Below are positions 42,802 to 52,117 of a stretch of DNA of 64,000 nt, one piece after another. The position numbers and the translations under genes are program-made. Numbering within the stretch: the first letter of the stretch is position 1; the number at the start of each line of letters is the position of its first letter. This DNA is from DASRDE01 sp035938175 (lineage in GTDB: Bacteria > Vulcanimicrobiota > Vulcanimicrobiia > Vulcanimicrobiales > Vulcanimicrobiaceae): contig DASZHD010000018.1 in assembly GCA_035938175.1 (NCBI GenBank), forward strand, positions 62,001 to 126,000. Direction: 5' to 3'. A model generated the notes under the pieces. That model did not search any database, was not told where the DNA came from, and saw nothing but the letters and a program-made list of their open reading frames with translations.

Positions 42802-44340
42802 ATGACGCTGGACGATCTCCGGAACAGCGCGACGATCGCCGACGTGTTGCGTGAAAACGTTTACACGCGGCCGGACGCCGAAGCAGTGACGGACGGTACG
42901 CGCCGCCTGTCGTGGAAAGCGCTTTACGACGCGGCAAGTTCTTCGGCATCGCAGTTTACGGCGTTGGGTGTGCGTGCGGGGGACCGCGTCGCTGCCGTAT
43001 TGTCGAACCAAATCGAGGCCGTCATCCTGTACTGGGCGTGCGCTCTCTCCGGCGTAATCTTCGTCGGAGCCAGCCCGCGGCTGGGACACGACGAGCTAGA
43101 AAATTTGCTGCGCCACAGCGGCGCGCGGCTGGCATTCGTAGCCGACGAAGCCCTTGCAAGCCGCATCGCCGAGCTCTCGCTGCCGGATTTGCGCGAAGTC
43201 ATTACGCTGGAGACGACGGATCCCGTCGGTCTATTTTCGCAGTCGCTTCGGTCCAGCGCGCGGCCCGCCAACATCGCGCGCGATGACATTTTCGCTCTGT
43301 GTTACACGTCCGGCACGACGGGGCGCCCCAAAGGCGTGCTGCTTTCGCACGGAAACCTCGTTTGGAACGCCGCCGCGATGGCGGAGTATCTGCAGTGCAC
43401 CGAAGCCGACACACTGCTGCTGACGGTCGGGGTGACACATATTTTCGGGCTGTCTGCGGGCGTGCTGCTCGCGGCGATCGGCGGCGCGCGGTTAGTCGTG
43501 TTGAAAACGTTCGCCGCCGGCACGGCGCTGGATCTCTGTGAATGGGAAGGCGTGACGATTTTGCACGGCAGCCCGACGATGTTCGTTTTGGAGCTGCACG
43601 CGCAACGCCGCGCACCGCGCGATCTGAGCAGTTTGCGCACCGGGATCATCGCCGCAGCGCCGGTACCGCCCGACGTCGTCGACGCCGTGCGCGACGAACT
43701 GCACTGCAACGTTCAAATCGCTTGGGGACTTACCGAAACCTCACCCGCGGTGACGATGACGCGTTTTGACGACGACCCGATGGCGCGCCGCGTCACGGTG
43801 GGACGCCCGATCCCGCAAGCGCAAGTCAAAATCGACAAATCGGCCCACGAATACGGCGAGATCTTGGTGAAGAGCCCCGGCGTCTTTCACGGCTATTTCA
43901 ACGACCCGCAGCAGACGCAAAGTGTAATGACCGCCGACGGCTGGTTTCGAACCGGCGATCTTGGGCTGCTCGACGACGCCGGCTATTTACGTCTCATGGG
44001 GCGGCTCAAGGAAATCATCATCCGCGGCGGTTTGCACGTCTATCCCGATGAATTGGAGCAGATCCTAGTCGGGCAGGAGTGGATCGACGCGGTGGCAGTT
44101 GTCGGCATTCCGGACGCGGTGCTGGGCGAGCGCACGTGTGCGTGCGTGGTAATCAAAGAGAATCAACCAGTGCCGGAAGATTTGCTGGCAGCCGTGCGCA
44201 ACGCCATATCGGCCCGTTTAGCCGATTACAAACTTCCCGACGCGGTCTTGCGCGTTTCCGATTTACCCCGAAACGCCGGCGGTAAAGTCCTGCGCGGAGT
44301 CCTCCGCGACGACGCCATCGCGCGCATCGCCGGACACTAG
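42802..44340 (+). CDS. acyl-CoA synthetase (AMP-dependent, class I adenylate-forming)
   Basis: 512 aa. P-loop 'FALCYTSGTTGRPKGVLLSH', 'LLLTVGVTHIFGLSAGVLLA', 'ILHGSPTMFVLELH', 'QIAWGLTETSPAVTMTRF', 'GWFRTGDLGLLDDAGYLRLM' and the C-terminal 'GRLKEIIIRGGLHVYPDELE', then the catalytic Lys region 'PRNAGGKVLRGVLRDD'. It activates a carboxylic acid to the acyl-adenylate and then thioester; chain length cannot be read from the sequence. It stands alone after the Lys tRNAs; its last 78 bases overlap the convergent GGDEF-EAL gene. Confidence 0.92.
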   Translation: MTLDDLRNSATIADVLRENVYTRPDAEAVTDGTRRLSWKALYDAASSSASQFTALGVRAGDRVAAVLSNQIEAVILYWACALSGVIFVGASPRLGHDELENLLRHSGARLAFVADEALASRIAELSLPDLREVITLETTDPVGLFSQSLRSSARPANIARDDIFALCYTSGTTGRPKGVLLSHGNLVWNAAAMAEYLQCTEADTLLLTVGVTHIFGLSAGVLLAAIGGARLVVLKTFAAGTALDLCEWEGVTILHGSPTMFVLELHAQRRAPRDLSSLRTGIIAAAPVPPDVVDAVRDELHCNVQIAWGLTETSPAVTMTRFDDDPMARRVTVGRPIPQAQVKIDKSAHEYGEILVKSPGVFHGYFNDPQQTQSVMTADGWFRTGDLGLLDDAGYLRLMGRLKEIIIRGGLHVYPDELEQILVGQEWIDAVAVVGIPDAVLGERTCACVVIKENQPVPEDLLAAVRNAISARLADYKLPDAVLRVSDLPRNAGGKVLRGVLRDDAIARIAGH

Positions 44341-46749
44341 AGACTCCAGAGCCTCGGGCATCATCGCTGCCCAAAAATAATGGCCCTGCGCGCGGCTGCA
44401 GCCGCGGCCCAGTAGGAAATCGCGCTGCGCGCTCGTTTCGACACCTTCCGCGATGACGTCGATTCCCAGACTCTGCGCCATCGAAATAATCGTCGCCGCA
44501 ATGACTCCGGCGCCCGGAAGGTTCGGATCGACCGGAATAAAGGAGCGATCGATCTTGAGTGCGTCGATCGGATAGCGTTCCAGGTAGCTGAGCGACGAAT
44601 AGCCGGTGCCGAAGTCGTCGATCGAAATGCGCGTGCCCAAAGCCTTTAACGCGTCGATTGAAGACGAAGACGACGCAGCGCTCTCCATCAGAATCGTCTC
44701 GGTGAGTTCCAAATCCAAAAACTTCGAGTCCAACTCGGCGGCTTCGAGCGCCGTTGCGACGCTGGCCACGACGTCGCTGTCGAGCTGCCGCGCCGAGATG
44801 TTCACCGCGACGGGAACGTGAAACAGGCCGCGGCGCTGCCACGCCCGATTCTGGCGGCACGCTTCGCGCAACACCCAATCGCCGAGCGCGGCGATCAGTC
44901 CCGTCTCTTCCGCCAGCGGTATGAACTCCTCAGGCTGCACTAAGCCCTTCGACGGATGGTTCCAGCGCACGAGCGCTTCGAGCGCGACGATTCGTTCCGT
45001 CCGCATCTCGACGATCGGCTGATATGCTAAACGAAGCTCGCCCTGCGCGATGGCGCGGCGGAGGTCGTTTTCCAAAATAAAGTAGTCCAGCGAACGTGCG
45101 CTCATCGATTCGTCGAACACGATGTAATTGTCGCCCGCGTGACGTTTGCATTCGAAGAGCGCGGTGTCGGCGTGTTTGATGAGCGTATCGGCATCGGCGG
45201 CGTGAGTCGGGTACAATGCAACGCCGATGCATGCCGTGACCACGAATTCGCGTCCCTCGATGGCGAACGGGCGCCGCACCGCATCCAAAACTTTTTGCGC
45301 GACGGCCACGACTTCGTCTACGCGATCGATCGCCGGCAGCAGAAACACGAACTCGTCACCGCCCATCCGCGCCACCGTATCACCGGCGCGAACGCAGCCG
45401 CGGAGACGCGTTCCGAGCTCTTGCAGCACCAAATCGCCGGTGCGATGACCGAGCGAATCGTTGATACTCTTGAAGCGGTCCAAGTCGACGAAAAGCACCG
45501 CGACCATGCGTCCGTCGCGTTCGGCTTGCGACATCGCCATCGTCAAGCGGTCGCTCAAGAGCCGGCGGTTCGGCAAGTTGGTCAGCGGATCGTGGTATGC
45601 CAAGTGCTCGATGCGCTGCTCGGCGATTTTCCTGTCGGTCACGTCGACGGCAGTTCCCACGACACCGGCAATCCGCCCGTTCTGCGCAAGCGGAAGCAGC
45701 GCACATGTAATGACGCGCTGATGCCCGTCGGCGTGCGCGACGTGCGCTTCGAACCGCCGTTCCTTACCGCTGTCGGTGAGCGCGTTGTGCAAAATCCGAT
45801 GAACTTCCGGCAACGAATCGCCGCTGAAAATCCGTTCGAACGGCATGCCGATGAGCTGATGGTGACGGTAGCCGGTCATCTGCGAAACGCGCTGATTCGC
45901 AAGCGTAAACTTGCCGCCCATGTCCAGTGCGAACACGGCATCCGAGATCGATTCCAGGATGTTTTTCAAGAAATCGTTGGTCTTCTCCAGCGTCGATTCG
46001 GCGCGGCGGCCGACGGTCACGTCGACGCCCACCGACATCACGAAGGCGGTGCCGTCTTCCAAAACGATGGGACGCTTCACCACTTGGATCACGCGCTGCA
46101 CGCCCGCGCCGTCCACGAATTCACGAGCGGCAAAACGCGAGCGCCGAGTTGTGAGAACCTGCAAGTCCTCGACGACTTCTTCTTCCGCTTCCGACGACGT
46201 CCGCGCGAACGCTGCAATGGGCTTTCCGGTCATGTCTTCGACCGTGGCTCCGTAAAGGTCGGCAAACGCCTGGCCGACGAGGACGTACCGCCCTTCGCGA
46301 TCGCGCACGCTGACGTAATTCGGCGTCAGATCGAAAACGCGGCGCATCAACTCGTCGCGTGCACCGACGCCGACGATTGCGTTGCGCGCGTTTTCGTGAT
46401 CGCGAATGGCGCGCGTGAGCGACTCGACCAAACGCACGCGGTCTTCCCGCAGCACGACGTCGTACGCGCCGGCGCCCGCCGCATGACGCACCAGGTCCAT
46501 GTCGATTCGTTCGCCTGCCACAACGACCGGACGCGAACGCGCAAGCGTTCGCAGTGCGGCGAGTTCCTCGTCCGAATACGCGAAGCCGTCGGGGGTGAGC
46601 ATCACGACTGCATCCCACCGCGGCTTGGATTCCAACATGCGGCTGATGCGCAAGAATCCGCGTCCCTGAAATCCGGCCTGCGCTAAGGCCGCAAGAATGT
46701 CGCGAGCCCGGGTGGCGCCGGGCCCGACGAGAGCAACTTTCGCGTTCAC
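44263..46749 (-). CDS. receiver-like/PAS-PAS-GGDEF-EAL c-di-GMP signalling protein
   Basis: 828 aa. N-terminal receiver-like region (about 1-125) without a clear phospho-acceptor Asp motif; two PAS domains (about 130-250 and 255-375); GGDEF (about 385-545) with RAGD I-site five residues before 'RMGGDEFVFLLP'; EAL (about 560-815) with 'EALVRWNHPSKG', 'ELTETILMES', 'SIDDFGTGYSSLSYLERYPI' and 'KIDRSFIPVD'. All EAL metal and loop-6 motifs are present, so phosphodiesterase activity is likely; the cyclase could be active too. No membrane helix. The start overlaps the stop of the next GGDEF-EAL gene (46746-46749), so the two are translationally coupled. Confidence 0.92.
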   Translation of the reverse strand: MNAKVALVGPGATRARDILAALAQAGFQGRGFLRISRMLESKPRWDAVVMLTPDGFAYSDEELAALRTLARSRPVVVAGERIDMDLVRHAAGAGAYDVVLREDRVRLVESLTRAIRDHENARNAIVGVGARDELMRRVFDLTPNYVSVRDREGRYVLVGQAFADLYGATVEDMTGKPIAAFARTSSEAEEEVVEDLQVLTTRRSRFAAREFVDGAGVQRVIQVVKRPIVLEDGTAFVMSVGVDVTVGRRAESTLEKTNDFLKNILESISDAVFALDMGGKFTLANQRVSQMTGYRHHQLIGMPFERIFSGDSLPEVHRILHNALTDSGKERRFEAHVAHADGHQRVITCALLPLAQNGRIAGVVGTAVDVTDRKIAEQRIEHLAYHDPLTNLPNRRLLSDRLTMAMSQAERDGRMVAVLFVDLDRFKSINDSLGHRTGDLVLQELGTRLRGCVRAGDTVARMGGDEFVFLLPAIDRVDEVVAVAQKVLDAVRRPFAIEGREFVVTACIGVALYPTHAADADTLIKHADTALFECKRHAGDNYIVFDESMSARSLDYFILENDLRRAIAQGELRLAYQPIVEMRTERIVALEALVRWNHPSKGLVQPEEFIPLAEETGLIAALGDWVLREACRQNRAWQRRGLFHVPVAVNISARQLDSDVVASVATALEAAELDSKFLDLELTETILMESAASSSSSIDALKALGTRISIDDFGTGYSSLSYLERYPIDALKIDRSFIPVDPNLPGAGVIAATIISMAQSLGIDVIAEGVETSAQRDFLLGRGCSRAQGHYFWAAMMPEALESLVSGDARDGVVAEDSAQDFTAGVSG

Positions 46750-49553
46750 GCGGACGCGTGTCTCGGCGTCAGTCCAAATACTGCGGGGTACATCGCCGCA
46801 AGTTCTTCCGCGCTGATTGCGCGTGCGTAAAAGTACCCTTGACCGTAGCGGCAGCCCACGTTTCGTAATACGTCGCGCTGGCGTTGCGTCTCGATACCTT
46901 CGGCCACCACGCGAACGTCGAACGCTTCGGCGAGCGTCATCAGCGTACGGACGATCGGCTCGCTAGCCACATCGCCGTCCTGTCCAGCGACAAAGGAGCG
47001 ATCGATCTTGATCGCATCGACTTTGAACTGCTGCAGATAGCGCAGCGACGAATAGCCGGTTCCGAAATCGTCGATACAGATGCCGAAGCCTTGCGAGCGC
47101 AGGCGTTCTACGAGTGCATTCGGCCGCGTACCGGCGTCGAGCACGACGCTTTCGGTAATCTCCAGCATCAATTCGCTCGGTTCAACGTTGAATTCACGAA
47201 CCGCCGAAAGCAGCACCGATTCAAAATCGGGATCCAGCAGCTCGGCTGCGGAGACGTTGACGTTTATCGGGAAGATCGTGCGGCGCCCCATTGCGCGCTT
47301 CCAGCGTGCGATTTGCGCGCACGCGGTCCGCAGCACGAAGCGTCCAATCGGTGCGGCGAGGCCGGTTTGCTCGGCCAGCGGCATGAAGTCCGAGGGGCCG
47401 ATGACGCCTTCGGTAGCGTGATTCCAGCGCAGCAGCGCTTCGCATCCGGCGAGCGTGCCGTCCGAAACTTTGACGATGGGCTGATACAGCAAATCGAATT
47501 CGCCGTGTTCGATTGCCAAGCGCAGATCGGTCGTAAGCTGCAGGCGTTTTTCGGCGCGCGCGTGCATGCGCGAGTCGAAAACCGCGAACCGTGAGCCGCC
47601 GCTGCCTTTCGCGTGGCGCATCGCGATGTCTGCATCGCGCATCACGTCTTCGCCGCGGCGATAATTCGAGGAACCCAGCGCGATTCCGACGCTTGCGGAG
47701 ATGAAGATCGAGCGGTTGCCGAGCGCCACCGGCTTGGAAAGCGCGCTCAGCACGCGTCGCGCGATCACTTCGACGTGCAGTACGTCCGGCAGCGAGCGCA
47801 CGAGCACCGAAAATTCATCGCTTCCGAGACGCGCGACTACATCCGCAGCTTCGATAGCGGCGCGCAGCCGGTGGGCGACCTGGGAGATCACGAAATCGCC
47901 GGAATCGTGTCCGAGGCTTTCGTTGATGTCTTTGAAGCGGTCGAGATCCACGAAGAGCACCGCGAACGAAGACTCCGGAGACGCCTTCAACTGCAAGAAC
48001 TGCTCGCGAACTTTCGTTTCGAACAGCGCGCGGTTGGGCAGCCCCGTCAGCGTGTCGTGCGTCATGTCGTGCAGCATGCGGCGTTCGCTGCGCTTGAGCT
48101 CCGTTAGGTCGCGGAACATGCAGATCGCAAAGTACGGATTGCCGGCGTCGTCGTTCACCAGCGAGACGGTTGAATCAGTCCACGCTTCGTGCCCGTCCGG
48201 CGTCATGACGTGCTGCTCGAACTCGAACAAGTCGCGCTCACCGAGCATGAGCTCGGAAAATTCACTCTCGTGACCTTCCAGCACGCCTGCCGAATTTTCG
48301 CCGTAGATGTGGCGGAACACGGCATTGGCGTCTAAGATCGAGCCGTTGCGATCCAGAATCGCGATCCCGAGCGCGGCGCCATCGAACACCGCGCGGAATT
48401 GCGCCTCCGAGAGACGCAGCGCGCGTTCGGCCATTTGGCGCGCGAGTTCGGTGCTCAGCCGCTCCGACTCTTGTTGCGCCTTCACCAACGCTTCGCGATC
48501 GCGGCGCGCCGTAATCTCGGCGACGAGAAGCATGATTCCTACCAACAGCACCGCGCCGAGCAGCATGATGCCGTACAAATAGCGGTTTCGCAGCGATGCA
48601 TAGCCGATACGCTGCGCGAGTTGTGAATCGAGAAGCCCCGTGATGTCGCGGTTGAAGGCGACCGTTGCGGCCACGGCGTCGGCCGCGCTGCGCTGCGTAA
48701 TGGAAGGATCGCCCGTAGGCCGTTCGCGCAGGACGACATTCGTATTGAGGTCGTTGTACAGACGCCGTCCCGCGAGCACCATCGTTGCGTTGTGCTGGTT
48801 GTACCGGGCCGCGTCGGCGGCGGTAATGAGGCGCGATTTTTGCAGCGTCGGTAGAACGAGGTCGTTCCAGTCGTCGGTGTTGACGTCCCAGTCGCCGCCG
48901 TCGGGCGATACCGAGTTCAAAAGCCGCGCAAAAACGACGCGATCGGGAATCGAGAGCGCGCCGCCGATCTTTGCGTTTTGGCCTAAAAGCGATGCATAAA
49001 ACGCCTCGCCGACGGCGCTCGGAAGCTTCGCGAAGGCAATGTCCGCGAGATCTTGCGAGACCCGGTTGGTTTCGTATTCCAAACCGGAAACGTCTTCCAG
49101 TTTATAGATCAACCCCACTGCAACTGCATGCGGAACCTTTCCAGCTAGCCGGCGGGGGTCGGAGCCCGGCTTCAAGGAACGCGCTTGTTGCCATAACGTC
49201 ATGACCGTTTGCCACTGCGGCAAAATGCCGAGCGACTGCGCGTGCGCGATCGTGAATGCGTTCGCCTCGGCGATTTCGCGATCGATTCGCGCCCGCAGAT
49301 CGATATCAAGCGGGGGCGGTTTGAGCGAATCCATCTGCATGCGATACCGGTTCACGTCGACGTATAGCGGCATCAGCGATTGCTGATACTGCACCGTCTC
49401 ACGTTCGTGCGAGAGCGTCGCGACGTCACTCCCCGCTTCGCTGTTCAGACGTGCTACTTGAAGGAGGGCAGCCAAAAGCAAAACCGCAGCGATAACGGTA
49501 ATACTGAGCCCTACTGACGCCCTCCAGGTGGGGCCGGGACTGCGGCGCTCCAT
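46746..49553 (-). CDS. membrane-anchored PAS-GGDEF-EAL protein with degenerate GSDEF
   Basis: 935 aa. Membrane helices at about 13-32 ('GLSITVIAAVLLLAALLQVA') and about 325-347 ('LYGIMLLGAVLLVGIMLLVA') enclose a helical periplasmic sensor of about 290 residues. Then a PAS domain (about 375-495), GGDEF (about 500-665) with 'RLGSDEFSVLV' and EAAD in place of the RxxD I-site, and EAL (about 675-925) with 'CEALLRWNHATEG', 'LEITESVVLDAG', 'ICIDDFGTGYSSLRYLQQFK' and 'KIDRSFVAGQD'. The EAL motifs are intact, suggesting a phosphodiesterase with a weak or regulatory GGDEF half. First gene of the coupled pair; it responds to an unknown envelope signal. Confidence 0.92.
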   Translation of the reverse strand: MERRSPGPTWRASVGLSITVIAAVLLLAALLQVARLNSEAGSDVATLSHERETVQYQQSLMPLYVDVNRYRMQMDSLKPPPLDIDLRARIDREIAEANAFTIAHAQSLGILPQWQTVMTLWQQARSLKPGSDPRRLAGKVPHAVAVGLIYKLEDVSGLEYETNRVSQDLADIAFAKLPSAVGEAFYASLLGQNAKIGGALSIPDRVVFARLLNSVSPDGGDWDVNTDDWNDLVLPTLQKSRLITAADAARYNQHNATMVLAGRRLYNDLNTNVVLRERPTGDPSITQRSAADAVAATVAFNRDITGLLDSQLAQRIGYASLRNRYLYGIMLLGAVLLVGIMLLVAEITARRDREALVKAQQESERLSTELARQMAERALRLSEAQFRAVFDGAALGIAILDRNGSILDANAVFRHIYGENSAGVLEGHESEFSELMLGERDLFEFEQHVMTPDGHEAWTDSTVSLVNDDAGNPYFAICMFRDLTELKRSERRMLHDMTHDTLTGLPNRALFETKVREQFLQLKASPESSFAVLFVDLDRFKDINESLGHDSGDFVISQVAHRLRAAIEAADVVARLGSDEFSVLVRSLPDVLHVEVIARRVLSALSKPVALGNRSIFISASVGIALGSSNYRRGEDVMRDADIAMRHAKGSGGSRFAVFDSRMHARAEKRLQLTTDLRLAIEHGEFDLLYQPIVKVSDGTLAGCEALLRWNHATEGVIGPSDFMPLAEQTGLAAPIGRFVLRTACAQIARWKRAMGRRTIFPINVNVSAAELLDPDFESVLLSAVREFNVEPSELMLEITESVVLDAGTRPNALVERLRSQGFGICIDDFGTGYSSLRYLQQFKVDAIKIDRSFVAGQDGDVASEPIVRTLMTLAEAFDVRVVAEGIETQRQRDVLRNVGCRYGQGYFYARAISAEELAAMYPAVFGLTPRHASA

Positions 49554-49700
49554 GTCTTGGGGAAACGTTCGCGCCTGCGCTAGTCTCTCATTTAAGGGAG
49601 GTCCACCAAGGGCAGGTCCTTGTGGAAAGACTTTGTTAACTAGCGGACGGTCGCGCCGCGGCTAGACGGCACTATGGACTGCCGGCGCTGAAAAGGCGAC

Positions 49701-49779
49701 TGGGGTGGCTGACGGGGGTCGAACCCGCGACCTTTCGAGTCACAGTCGAACGCTCTAACCAGACTGAGCTACAGCCACC
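49701..49779 (-). tRNA. tRNA-His (GTG)
   Basis: Anticodon arm TTCGACTGTGACTCGAA (GTG), acceptor GTGGCTG/CAGCCAC plus the extra G-1 opposite C73 that identifies tRNA-His, and an encoded CCA. First of a His-Arg-Pro set. Confidence 0.96.
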
Positions 49780-49801
49780 ACACGCGCCGGACCGTACGAT
49801 A

Positions 49802-49874
<73 letters not shown>

Positions 49875-49977
49875 ATTTGCGCGTCACACCGGCTCACCTG
49901 CCGGGCGTCGCCGCTCGCGCACCCGGTCTAGGATATCACGGGGACGCAAGCCGCCGGGCGGCAAGCATCCCCGACGC

Positions 49978-50054
49978 TGGTCGGGACGACTGGACTTGAA
50001 CCAGCGACTTCCAACTCCCAAAGCTGGCGCTCTACCAAGCTGAGCTACGTCCCG
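49978..50054 (-). tRNA. tRNA-Pro (TGG)
   Basis: Acceptor CGGGACG/CGTCCCG, D-arm AGCTCAGCTTGGTAGAGC, anticodon loop TTTGGGA (TGG), T-arm CTGGTTCAAGTCCAG, discriminator A and encoded CCA. Confidence 0.95.
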
Positions 50055-50124
50055 GACTTCGCGCCTTGAACCATTTATAGTCGCGGCCGGTTTTCCTTCG
50101 GTCGTAAGCGCTCACGCATTGCGC

Positions 50125-50418
50125 CTAACGTCCAATAGCACGCGTCGAACGCGGACCCATTCCGCAAGCTTGCAGTACGGCCGGAGTCTGTGCGATCCAA
50201 TAATGCACGACGCCCGCCGGTATTTGCACGAAAGCACCGGCTTTCAAGACTTTCGCTTGCGCGCGATCGGTCCGCGCGCCCGTACCGAACAACACGGTTC
50301 CCGAAATAACGGTCGTCGCTGAGGAAGAGCATCGCGATGTTTTCGTTGCAGCGCTTGCCTCCCCTAGAATAAAACCGGCGAGACTACAACCCTTTGCCGC
50401 ACTTCTTTTCGCAAACAT
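50125..50418 (-). pseudogene. cupin-domain remnant
   Basis: A 97-codon frame whose second half reads 'VISGTVLFGTGARTDRAQAK' and 'VLKAGAFVQIPAGVVHYW', the second half of a small cupin barrel (PxG...H motif), ending 'QACGMGP'. The first half does not look like the expected metal-binding HxH...E strand, and an alternative frame reads across the same place, so the gene appears truncated or frameshifted. It lies about 70 bases from tRNA-Pro, a common site of insertion or deletion. No other gene is visible in 50055-50585 apart from the terminator at 50536. Confidence 0.45.
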
Positions 50419-50535
50419 AACACCGCGTTTATCACTGCGATGTTTGCCGGACCGATATTCAATACAGCCGCATCGGAGCGGCTGCGCTGCGTATTTTCCT
50501 CAAGGTGTGGAGCTTCGAGAACCGCAGTTTAAAAG

Positions 50536-50562
50536 GACGCCGGCTGAGCCCGGCGTCTTTTT
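50536..50562. terminator. bidirectional rho-independent terminator
   Basis: An 8-bp stem GACGCCGG/CCGGCGTC (50536-50543 with 50550-50557) with 6-nt loop is flanked by TTTTT on the plus side and CTTTTAAA on the minus side. It probably ends the GNAT-rdgB transcript on the minus strand. Confidence 0.75.
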
Positions 50563-50585
50563 CGTTTTCAACGAACCTTGGGTTG

Positions 50586-51446
50586 TCAAAATAGGAGCGG
50601 GTGAAAGCCGACATAGCGGGACAAGTCGAGCAGGCCGCCTTCGCTCGCAAACATGCGCACATTCTCAAGCTCCAGACCGGCACGCATCGCTGCGCGCATG
50701 ATTCGGATATTCGTGCCGGGGACCATCGCGGTGCACCACGTCGCACCGAACGTCTGCCGCAGCGTTGCAAGCGCAAATGCGAAGAACTGCACGAGATATG
50801 TCTGTGACGCCGCAGCCACCGGGCCGATTCGCCCGCTCGGCCAGACGTACGCGTACCCGGCGAGCTCCTCGTCACGCCGGAATATGAAGCCCCGTCCGTT
50901 TTCGCAAAAGTACAAATGGTCCAGCGGCCGCGCACTCCCGCGGATCTCGCGATCGAGCTGGCCGATCGCAGCGCGGTGGTTTACCGGGTCCAGCGGCTCG
51001 GTCTGGAAACGGTAATCTCCGGCCGCCATACGGGCGAGTTCGTTTTCATGCGGAATCGCACCCGAAACGTCGACCACCGGCGTTTGCAGCGACACGCCGC
51101 GCCTCAAGAAAAACGCGATGCCACCGAGTTCCGAAGGCTCCAGCAATCCGCTTCGCGTGGCGTCCCCCGCTTCTTTCGCAGCTTCAGAAAGCAGCTGCCA
51201 GCCGATTCCGCGCTTCTGAAACGAGGGTTCGACGAAGATCTCGCTTAGAAACCATTCGTCTTCCAGCGCGTGCGGGATCGCGATGCCGATCGGCGTGCCC
51301 TCGTCTTTTGCAACGAACACGCCGCTCGGAGCGACGTTCGCCAGGTCGGCGTACAATTTGCGCCCATGCTCGTCCCGCCAGCGCCGGCGCGCAAAATGCG
51401 CGACGTCATCCGCCGTAGCGGGAACGATGAGCGCCGATTCAGACAC
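50586..51446 (-). CDS. GNAT-family N-acetyltransferase
   Basis: 286 aa from GTG 51446, which overlaps the rdgB stop by 8 bases. The first half is a GNAT domain: 'GVFVAKDEGTPIGIAIPHAL', 'FLSEIFVEPSFQKRGIGWQL' with the acetyl-CoA Q/RxxGxG/A motif (QKRGIG). The second half looks like a second, degenerate GNAT-like domain ('CENGRGFIFRRDEELAGYAY', 'CTAMVPGTNIRIMRAAMRAG'). A two-domain acetyltransferase; substrate unknown. The frame upstream of 51446 lies inside rdgB and is unlikely to be translated. Confidence 0.85.
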   Translation of the reverse strand: MSESALIVPATADDVAHFARRRWRDEHGRKLYADLANVAPSGVFVAKDEGTPIGIAIPHALEDEWFLSEIFVEPSFQKRGIGWQLLSEAAKEAGDATRSGLLEPSELGGIAFFLRRGVSLQTPVVDVSGAIPHENELARMAAGDYRFQTEPLDPVNHRAAIGQLDREIRGSARPLDHLYFCENGRGFIFRRDEELAGYAYVWPSGRIGPVAAASQTYLVQFFAFALATLRQTFGATWCTAMVPGTNIRIMRAAMRAGLELENVRMFASEGGLLDLSRYVGFHPLLF

Positions 51447-52035
51447 GCTGCCGCAACGTGGAAAGGAGTGCGTGGGCGGCCAAGGCGCGGTGACTGAGCC
51501 GGTTTTTCTCTTCTTCCGGCAACTGCGCAAACGTCACGCCGCGCGGCGGGTAGAAAAAAACCGGGTCGTACCCGAAGCCGAAGCGTCCGCGTTCTTCGCG
51601 GGTGATCTCGCCGTGCACTTCGCCGTACCCTTGAAGCGGCTCTCCGTTTTCCAGCAGCAGCATCATCGCGCAGCAAAACTTTGCAACGCGTTCGCCGTCG
51701 GGAACGGCTGAAAGCTCGTCGAGCAACTTTTCACGCCGCAGGGGCCACGTGATTTCTTTTCCGCCGTAGCGTGCAGACAAAATGCCTGGCCGTCCGCCCA
51801 ACGCCGCAACTTCGATGCCGGAATCATCCGCGAGAACCGCCGCGCGAATCCCCGCCTCACGCAGCTGCGCGTAGAGGCCGCGCGCTTTGGCTTCCGCGTT
51901 TCCCGCGTAGTTGTCTTCATTCTCCGGCGCTTCGGCGTACAGCGGAAAGGTATCGAGCTCCAGTTCGCTGCCGGCGAAAATCGCGTTGAGTTCTTGAAGC
52001 TTGCCCAGGTTCTTGGTGGCGACGTAGGTTTTCAT
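51439..52035 (-). CDS. rdgB: RdgB/HAM1 non-canonical purine NTP pyrophosphatase
   Basis: 198 aa. 'TYVATKNLGKLQELNAIFAG' (variant of SxNxGKxxE), 'PENEDNYAGNAEAKARGLYA', 'AVLADDSGIEVAALGGRPGI', 'LSARYGG', 'RFGFGYDPVFFYPPRGVTFA', 'EEKNRLSHRALAAH'. It hydrolyses dITP, ITP and XTP to monophosphates, cleaning the nucleotide pool. The length and all family motifs are normal. Cytoplasmic; followed by the overlapping GNAT gene. Confidence 0.94.
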   Translation of the reverse strand: MKTYVATKNLGKLQELNAIFAGSELELDTFPLYAEAPENEDNYAGNAEAKARGLYAQLREAGIRAAVLADDSGIEVAALGGRPGILSARYGGKEITWPLRREKLLDELSAVPDGERVAKFCCAMMLLLENGEPLQGYGEVHGEITREERGRFGFGYDPVFFYPPRGVTFAQLPEEEKNRLSHRALAAHALLSTLRQRV

Positions 52036-52069
52036 GGTTTCCTTGTCAGTGCGTGACGATCGCGTGAGC

Positions 52070-52108
52070 CCTTCGATTCCTCAGGGTGGTTCGATTCCTC
52101 ACCATGAC
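52070..52108. repeat. two dispersed-repeat copies (CCTTCGATTCCTCA family)
   Basis: Direct copies at 52070-52087 (CCTTCGATTCCTCAGGGT) and 52088-52108 (GGTTCGATTCCTCACCATGAC plus AA), in the short gap between lepA and rdgB. The second has CC for GG in the core, as does the inverted copy at 24820. Confidence 0.8.
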
Positions 52109-52117
52109 AATATTGGA

